Below, one piece after another: positions 59,297-64,000 of a stretch of 64,000 nucleotides of DNA. The stretch spans positions 1,364,001 to 1,428,000 of the forward strand of contig NZ_JACHJW010000001.1 in assembly GCF_014203835.1 (NCBI RefSeq), in the 5' to 3' direction. The DNA comes from Micromonospora polyrhachis (GTDB lineage Bacteria > Actinomycetota > Actinomycetes > Mycobacteriales > Micromonosporaceae). Under the pieces are notes generated by a model. That model had not been told where the DNA came from. It saw only the letters and a program-made list of their open reading frames with translations, and ran no database searches. The position numbers and the translations under genes are program-made. Position 1 is the stretch's first letter. Every line of letters starts with the position of its first letter.

Positions 59297-60526
59297 TCAC
59301 CGTACACCGGTGATGCCGGCCAACGCGGCGGCGAGCGGGCCGGCGAGATCGCCCGCAACGGGCGGTGCCACCGCGCTCAACCCGAGCCACCCGGCGAGCC
59401 GGTGCAGTTCGGCGGCGAGCGCCAGCGCGGTGTCGGCCACATCGACGCCGGGCTCGATCCAGGCGGCCGGCACCAGCAGCACTCCCGCCTTCCGGTCGGC
59501 CTTAAGGTCGACTCGCGCGGCGAGCCGGTCGCCGTGCAGGAACGGCAGCACGTAGTAGCCGTACACCCGTTGCGGGGCCGGCACGTAGATCTCGATCCGG
59601 TAGGTGAAGCCGAACAGCCGCTCGGTCCGGCCCCGTTCCCAGATCAACGGGTCGAAGGGGCTGACCAGGGTGCTGGCTCGGACCCACCGGGGCAGTCGGG
59701 CCTGGGCGTGCAGGTAGGTTGGGCTCGGCCAGCCCGGCACCCGCACCCGCAGCAGTTCGCCGGCCTCGACCAGCTCGGCGATGGCGACTCGGGTGCCGGC
59801 CAGCGGCAGCCGGAAGTAGTCCCGCAGCTCGGGCTCGGCCGCGACCCCCAGCGCGCGGGCGGCCACGGCGACCAACTGCCGGTACGCGGCGGCCGGAGCC
59901 AGCGTCGGGGCGTCCAGCACCGTCGCCGGCAGCACCCGCTCGGGGAGGTCGTAGCGTCGGGCGAAAGCGGTGGTACGGGTGGCGGCGGTCACCTCGCCGG
60001 ACCAGAACAGGAACTCCAGGGCCTTCTTGACCGCTGACCAGTTCCAGCCCCAGTTGCCGGTCTCCCGGGGGGCGTCGTGTTCGATCTCGGCGGCGGTCAC
60101 CGGACCCCGGGCGCGCACTTCGTCGCGTACCCACTCGACCAGTTGCGGTTGCTCGGTGGCGATCTGCCGCATCCCGCCCCAGGCGGACGTGCGGGCTGCG
60201 GCCATCCGCCAGCGCAGCGCCGGGTGTGTCTCGACCGGCAGTAGGGACGCCTCGTGTCCCCAGTATTCGAACAGCTCGCGCGGCCCCCGGTAGGCGGCTC
60301 GGTCCAGCAGCGAGGTCGGGTAGGGACCGAGCCGACTGTAGAGCGGCAGGTAGTGCGCCCGTTGCAGCACGTTGACCGAGTCCATCTGGAGCAGGCCGAT
60401 GCGCCCGAGTACGCGGCGTAGGTGCCGCCGGTCGGGCATGCCGGTGGGCATCGGGTCGGCAAACCCTTGGGCGGCGAGTGCGATGCGGCGGGCCTGGGCG
60501 GGGGAAAGGGATTCGGGCATGACCAT
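59297..60526 (-). CDS. YcaQ/AlkZ-type DNA glycosylase (winged-helix protein)
   Basis: The 409-residue protein belongs to the HTH_42 family that includes YcaQ and AlkZ, glycosylases that unhook interstrand DNA crosslinks and remove bulky N7 adducts. The catalytic-type motif is LLQMDSVNVLQRAHYLPLYSRLG (residues about 45-67), with the Q-x-D form of YcaQ. WGHEASLLPVE and SPFDPLIWERGRTERLFGFTYRIEIYVP are also typical. In producers of alkylating antibiotics such genes give self-resistance, but I see no biosynthetic genes here, so general repair is likelier. Start GTG/ATG 60526, or ATG 60520. Confidence 0.87.
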   Translation of the reverse strand: MVMPESLSPAQARRIALAAQGFADPMPTGMPDRRHLRRVLGRIGLLQMDSVNVLQRAHYLPLYSRLGPYPTSLLDRAAYRGPRELFEYWGHEASLLPVETHPALRWRMAAARTSAWGGMRQIATEQPQLVEWVRDEVRARGPVTAAEIEHDAPRETGNWGWNWSAVKKALEFLFWSGEVTAATRTTAFARRYDLPERVLPATVLDAPTLAPAAAYRQLVAVAARALGVAAEPELRDYFRLPLAGTRVAIAELVEAGELLRVRVPGWPSPTYLHAQARLPRWVRASTLVSPFDPLIWERGRTERLFGFTYRIEIYVPAPQRVYGYYVLPFLHGDRLAARVDLKADRKAGVLLVPAAWIEPGVDVADTALALAAELHRLAGWLGLSAVAPPVAGDLAGPLAAALAGITGVR

Positions 60527-60617
60527 CGGCCAGCAGGCTAGCCGACGGGTACGACAGCGACGCCAGTTCCCGGCGCGGAGGCTGGACCGGCCGGTGGACC
60601 TGACGGAAAATATACGG

Positions 60618-61316
60618 ATGGTAGCGATTCGCCTGGAACGTCCTGATGACGCGCTGGCGATCGCCGGGGTACACGTACGCGCTTGGCAGGCGGGCTACGC
60701 CGGAATCATGCCCGCCGAGGTGCTCGATCGGCTCAACGTCGCCGCCTGGGCGCAGCGCCGCCGGGAACGAGGCACCGCCGAGCCGGAGCACCCGTTCCGC
60801 ACGCTCGTCGCCACCGCCGACGACAGCGACAGCGACAGCGACAGCGACAGCGAGGAGATAGTCGTCGGGTTCGCCACCGTCGGCCCGTACCGCACCGGGC
60901 AGGACCCGGAGGATCTCGACCACCGGTACGGCGAGATCCTGACCATGTACGTCGAGCCGACCCGCTGGGGCACCGGTATCGGCCGGGCGCTGCTGGCGGC
61001 GGCCGTGACCGAGCTGGCCGGTCGCGGCTGGACCGAGTTGCGACTGTGGGTGCTGGCGGAGAACAGCCGGGGTCGCCGCTTCTACGAGCGGGCCGGACTA
61101 GCGCCCGACGGGGACCGGACGGTGTTCAGACTTCAGTGGTCGCGGGGACGGCCGCCGGTGGGGCTGGTCGAGCTGCGCTATGCCGCCCGGCTCAGCGCCC
61201 TGGCCACCACCGGTGGCCGAGGACCGATCTCCGACGTCCGGCCGGTCGACGGTGCCCGGACCGTCGACGGGTCGAGCAGCCCCGCCACCCGAACCGATCC
61301 GATCGTCGAGCGGTGA
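60618..61316 (+). CDS. GNAT acetyltransferase with a Asp-Ser repeat
   Basis: The 232-residue protein has the GNAT core from MVAIRLERPDDALAIAGVHVRAWQAGYAGIMP to the acetyl-CoA loop in VEPTRWGTGIGRALLAAAVTELAGRG and ENSRGRRFYERAGL. Residues about 69-78 are a pure Asp-Ser run (DSDSDSDSDS), encoded by five GACAGC repeats (60822-60851). The final 60 residues after FRLQWSRG look non-conserved and overlap, antisense, the end of the mannosyltransferase gene. The start ATG 60618 is at the family N-terminus; the upstream frame is not used. Confidence 0.83.
   Translation: MVAIRLERPDDALAIAGVHVRAWQAGYAGIMPAEVLDRLNVAAWAQRRRERGTAEPEHPFRTLVATADDSDSDSDSDSEEIVVGFATVGPYRTGQDPEDLDHRYGEILTMYVEPTRWGTGIGRALLAAAVTELAGRGWTELRLWVLAENSRGRRFYERAGLAPDGDRTVFRLQWSRGRPPVGLVELRYAARLSALATTGGRGPISDVRPVDGARTVDGSSSPATRTDPIVER
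60822..60851 (+). repeat. Five-copy GACAGC simple repeat
   Basis: GACAGC is repeated five times without error inside the GNAT coding region, giving (DS)5. The unit is a multiple of three, so changes in number would keep the frame. Confidence 0.9.
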
Positions 61317-62477
61317 CCACCGCCGGATCGGCAGGGCGAGCAGGGCGAGGCTGATCCAGACGTAGACGTTGCTGCCCAGAAAACCGGATACGCCGCCGAA
61401 GTCCCATTCCCAGATCCAGACGATCCGGCTGATCAGGAAGCCGTACGCGACGACCGCGCCGGCCAACAGCCAGCGGCGTCGGCGGCTACGGGCGGGGGCC
61501 GCGTAGGCGTTGTCGACCAGCAGCACCAGGGCCGGGAGCAGCCAGACCAGGTGATGCACCCAGGTCACCGGGCTGACCAGGCAGCCGAGCACGCCGGTCA
61601 GCGCCAGCCCGGTGGCCTCGTCCCCGGCGGCCACCGCCGCCCGGCAGCGCCATGCCCAGACCGCGACGACCACGACGACCAGCGCCAACCAGGCCAGCGT
61701 GCTCGGTTCGCTCGGGTTCAACCGGGCGACCACGCCACGTAGCGACTGGTTGGAGATGAACGTCAGCTCACCGACCCGGTCGGTGTTCCACAGCGCCTCT
61801 GTCCAGAAGGTCCGGGACTCGTTCGGCGCGACCGCACCGGCGAAGAGGGTGGCCGCAGCGGCCGTACCCATCGCGGTGACCGCCGCCCGCCACCGACCGG
61901 TGACCAGGAGGTAGATGATGAAGACCCCGGGGGTGAGCTTGATCGCGGTGGCCAGCCCGATGCCCACCCCGCCCCATCGGCTGCCCCGACCGACCAGGCG
62001 CAGCAGGTCAGCCCCGACGAGGAAGAGCAGCAGCATGTTGACCTGGCCGAAGTCGACCGTCTCCCGCATCGGTTCGAAGGCCGCCGCCAGGCAGAGCGCG
62101 ATGGCCAGGGCGAACCACCGCGTCCAGCCGACCCGGCGGGCGATCGGGTCGACCAGCCACCACAGCAGCAGGGCGCTGGTCACCACACTGGCGGTCACGC
62201 TGATCACGATCGCCGCCAGCCACGGGACGTACGCCATGGGCAGCATGATGAGCGCGGCGAACGGCGGATAGGTGAAGCCGTACTTGCTGTTGGGCTTGAG
62301 CCAGTCGTAGAGCTGCCCGTCGTCGATGACCCAGTGACGCATCGCGCCGTAGTAGACCTTCAGATCGAAGAACGCGTGTCCGACCGCCGCGATGGCGAGG
62401 AACGCGGTCACCCCGACGACCAGGGCGATCACGAAGATGACCTGATGCCGGGTACGCCATCGGGCACCCTGCGGCAT
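61098..62477 (-). CDS. GT87 family polyprenol-phosphate mannosyltransferase-like protein
   Basis: The 459-residue membrane protein has about ten helices and the GT87 (DUF2029) features: an aspartate early in the first loop (FFDLKVYYGAMRHWV), YGFTYPPFAALIMLP, and later ESRTFWTEALWNTDRVGELTFISNQSLRGVVARL. Family members such as PimE move mannose from polyprenyl phosphate onto lipids or lipoglycans in actinobacteria. The acceptor here is unknown. I start at ATG 62477 (MPQGARWRTRHQ). The 50-residue polar tail overlaps the convergent GNAT frame by 219 bases. Confidence 0.87.
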   Translation of the reverse strand: MPQGARWRTRHQVIFVIALVVGVTAFLAIAAVGHAFFDLKVYYGAMRHWVIDDGQLYDWLKPNSKYGFTYPPFAALIMLPMAYVPWLAAIVISVTASVVTSALLLWWLVDPIARRVGWTRWFALAIALCLAAAFEPMRETVDFGQVNMLLLFLVGADLLRLVGRGSRWGGVGIGLATAIKLTPGVFIIYLLVTGRWRAAVTAMGTAAAATLFAGAVAPNESRTFWTEALWNTDRVGELTFISNQSLRGVVARLNPSEPSTLAWLALVVVVVAVWAWRCRAAVAAGDEATGLALTGVLGCLVSPVTWVHHLVWLLPALVLLVDNAYAAPARSRRRRWLLAGAVVAYGFLISRIVWIWEWDFGGVSGFLGSNVYVWISLALLALPIRRWSPLDDRIGSGGGAARPVDGPGTVDRPDVGDRSSATGGGQGAEPGGIAQLDQPHRRPSPRPLKSEHRPVPVGR

Positions 62478-62512
62478 CCTTGCCTCCCTCACGTTGCGTA
62501 GGCTCACCAGTC

Positions 62513-63103
62513 ATGGCTCTCGGGTACGTCCGCCCGGCGCGTCCGGAGGACGCCGCCGATATCGCACGCATTCAACTCGCGACCTGGCGGGTCGCCTATC
62601 GCCGCATGCTGCCCCGACACGTGCTCGACAATCTGGACGAGGCGTGGCTGGCCCGCAGGTGGAGCGCTGCGATCGAGGCACCACCGTCCCCCCAGCACCG
62701 GGTGCTGGTCGCCGTCGAGCAGGCCGAACAATCGTATCTGGTGGGTTTTGCCGCATCCGGTCCGGCCGACGAGGAGGCCCTGGCCCCCGGCGAACCAGCC
62801 GAGGCCCTGGCCGACCGGGTGGTCGCGGTGACCGACCTGCTGGTCGAGCCTCGCTGGGGTCGTCGCGGCCACGGCAGCCGACTGCTCGCGGCCAGCGTGG
62901 ACCTGTGGCGCGAGGACGGTCACGCCACTGCGGTGGCCTGGGCGTTCGACGGTGACCAGGCCACCCGCAAGTTCCTGACCAGCACCGGCTGGGAGCCGGA
63001 CGGGGCGGCTCGGGCCCTCGATGTCGACGACATGCTGGTCAACCAGCTCCGTCTGCACGTCTCGCTGATCCCGGCCACCGACGGACCTACCCCACCGGAG
63101 TGA
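62513..63103 (+). CDS. GNAT family N-acetyltransferase
   Basis: The 196-residue protein has the GNAT fold from RPARPEDAADIARIQLATWRVAYRRMLP to LVEPRWGRRGHGSRLLAASVDLWREDGH (R-R-G-x-G acetyl-CoA loop) and ATRKFLTSTGWEPDG. It resembles the neighbouring GNAT in its opening, so the two may be distant paralogues. Start ATG 62513 is 35 bases from the divergent mannosyltransferase start, so the promoters overlap. Its stop directly abuts that of the convergent hydrolase (no gap). Confidence 0.85.
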   Translation: MALGYVRPARPEDAADIARIQLATWRVAYRRMLPRHVLDNLDEAWLARRWSAAIEAPPSPQHRVLVAVEQAEQSYLVGFAASGPADEEALAPGEPAEALADRVVAVTDLLVEPRWGRRGHGSRLLAASVDLWREDGHATAVAWAFDGDQATRKFLTSTGWEPDGAARALDVDDMLVNQLRLHVSLIPATDGPTPPE

Positions 63104-63757
63104 TCACTTCGCGCCGCTGATGACCGGGGATCCGAGCGCTTCAGCAGCTCCGAGAAGCTCGGCTAGCACCGGCAGGGTGGTGACGCCCTCGCTGCCCAGG
63201 AAGTGGCCGGCACCTGGGACGACGTGGACCTGGGCCTTCAGCCGATCAGCTAGGGCAGCGGAGGCAGCGGGAGGGACGACGGTGTCGTCGTCAGAATGGA
63301 TCACGTGACGCTGCCGGATGTTCGGTACGACCGCCGTGAGGTCCACGCCGTCGGCGAGGAAGTCGTCCAGGACGGGAAGCACATCGAGTCGGCCGGTGAA
63401 GCCCGAGACCAGGATCGCGCCACCGAGGGTCCACGGCTGCGGCAGTACCGCCAGACGCCGTAGCACGGTGATCGCGCCCAGGCTGTGCGCGACGATCCAG
63501 GTCTGCTCGTCGACGTCAGGCAGTGCGGCGCTGACCGCCTCGTGCCAATCCGCTGCGGAGGGCGCCTGCGGCTCGGGCAACGACAGGACTGTCACATCGA
63601 CGCCCCGTGCGGTGAGCAGGTCCCGTAGCCACGGGAACCAGTGGTCATCGGGTGTTGCCCCGTAGCCGTGGACGACGAGCAGCCGCTTGATCTGCGCATC
63701 CGACATGGGCGGTACGGCTGGAACATCCGACGCGATCGGTGCGGTTGGAGTAGGCAC
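63104..63757 (-). CDS. Small serine alpha/beta hydrolase (RBBP9/YdeN type)
   Basis: The 217-residue hydrolase has the nucleophile elbow in WIVAHSLGAITVLR, the early RLLVVHGYGATPDDHWFPWL, the aspartate in HVIHSDDDTVVP and the histidine in VVPGAGHFLG, a full catalytic triad of the RBBP9/YdeN family. I place the start at GTG 63757, directly behind the -10 element of a MerR-type promoter, so it is probably leaderless; ATG 63706 (MSDAQIKRLLVVHGYG) is the conservative alternative. It is divergent from a MerR gene, probably its regulator. The substrate is unknown. Confidence 0.85.
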   Translation of the reverse strand: MPTPTAPIASDVPAVPPMSDAQIKRLLVVHGYGATPDDHWFPWLRDLLTARGVDVTVLSLPEPQAPSAADWHEAVSAALPDVDEQTWIVAHSLGAITVLRRLAVLPQPWTLGGAILVSGFTGRLDVLPVLDDFLADGVDLTAVVPNIRQRHVIHSDDDTVVPPAASAALADRLKAQVHVVPGAGHFLGSEGVTTLPVLAELLGAAEALGSPVISGAK

Positions 63758-63764
63758 GGCCAAG

Positions 63765-63796
63765 ACCGTAAGGGTTGACGCCGACGTCAAGGTCAA
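63765..63796 (-). promoter_or_regulatory. MerR-type promoter of the hydrolase gene
   Basis: On the minus strand, TTGACC (63796-63791) and TACGGT (63770-63765) are 20 bases apart, with the dyad TTGACG-CCGA-CGTCAA (63775-63790) between them. The GTG start follows 7 bases after the -10. Layout and sequence match the promoter at 24883-24914 closely. Confidence 0.65.
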
Positions 63797-63811
63797 GTCC
63801 AGGGAGGGCGA

Positions 63812-64000
63812 ATGCGGATCGGGGAGTTGTCGGCGAAGGCCGGGGTCAGCCGGCGCGCGCTTCGCTACTACGAGGAGCAGGGGCTACTCGCCGCACGGCG
63901 AGAGGCCAACGGCTATCGGGAGTACGCCGAAGACGCGCCCCTGGTGGTGCGCCAGATCACCGGGCTGCTGGCATCGGGACTCAACTCGGACGCCATCCGC
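63812..64000 (+). CDS. MerR family transcriptional regulator, cut by the window edge
   Basis: From ATG 63812, which follows AGGGAGGGCGA, the frame stays open to the window end (63 codons): MRIGELSAKAGVSRRALRYYEEQGLL, then ANGYREYAEDAPLVVRQITGLLASGLNSDAI. This is a MerR HTH with its wing. The ligand part lies outside the window. It is divergent from the hydrolase gene, and the dyad at 63775-63790 is its probable binding site. Confidence 0.9.
   Translation, partial: MRIGELSAKAGVSRRALRYYEEQGLLAARREANGYREYAEDAPLVVRQITGLLASGLNSDAIR

Noticed and set aside
60822-60851. A CRISPR-like or regulatory repeat at the GACAGC run
   Set aside because: The unit is a 6-base simple repeat in a coding frame, without spacers.

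Overview
The window is high-GC chromosomal DNA with GTG starts and stop/start-overlapping operons, typical of an actinomycete. The gene set (Spo0M, ClgR-PspA-PspM, Lhr, UdgX, fused Mnh/Mrp antiporter, RNase J next to dapA and thyX) and dispersed GC-rich hairpins built on GGGCCC suggest Micromonosporaceae, most likely Micromonospora. This placement is inference; there is no rRNA in the window. No tRNA, CRISPR array, prophage or insertion sequence was seen.

Layout. 1-186: start of a DUF3046 gene, which normally sits beside recA/recX. 189-8859: transport and regulation genes: an MFS exporter, an ABC exporter with a divergent GbsR/MarR regulator, a SpoU-type methylase, UdgX, and a MocR regulator divergent from a flavin-barrel/GNAT fusion and a LysE exporter. 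8874-18555: Spo0M, two overlapping CNNM/CorC-type membrane proteins, and the six-gene mnh Na+/H+ antiporter operon. 18724-24422: two small unknown genes and the giant helicase Lhr. 24506-30805: a MerR/MFS pair, a decayed hydrolase, a GNAT, a DUF6236 protein, a CPCC protein, a Nei-type glycosylase and a secreted SH3-like protein. 30967-35331: a lone PemK/MazF-like gene and a very large multicopper-oxidase-like protein with three fibronectin III domains. 35359-46436: a conserved core block on the minus strand, pspM, pspA, clgR, cinA, pgsA, rimO, an ornithine cyclodeaminase homologue and ftsK, with an SMR pump gene on the plus strand. FtsK carries a 498-residue intein in its P-loop. 46553-50554: a YbjN / HSP90 / TPR-YbjN gene trio. 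50575-54818: a TetR-HxlR fusion regulator, a GNAT, a threonine-dehydratase-like enzyme, a LysR regulator and DUF2784. 54882-58482: rnj, dapA, thyX. 58624-64000: DUF2752, a YcaQ-type glycosylase, two GNATs, a GT87 mannosyltransferase, a small alpha/beta hydrolase and the start of a second MerR gene.

How it fits together. The order thyX-dapA-rnj ... ftsK ... rimO-pgsA-cinA-clgR-pspA-pspM ... DUF3046 follows, in part, the recA-to-thyX region known from mycobacteria. Here it is expanded by accessory genes, especially the roughly 35 kb between DUF3046 and pspM. Membrane stress is a recurring theme (Psp system, Mnh antiporter, several exporters). So is DNA repair (UdgX, Lhr, Nei, YcaQ family, FtsK).

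The items most worth a second look are the multicopper oxidase lacking the key type 1 copper ligands (34417-34425), the apparent class 3 intein splitting the FtsK Walker A motif (43395-44888), the HSP90 gene flanked by two related YbjN genes (46553-50554), and a pair of nearly identical MerR-type promoters that appear to drive leaderless genes (24883-24921 and 63757-63796).
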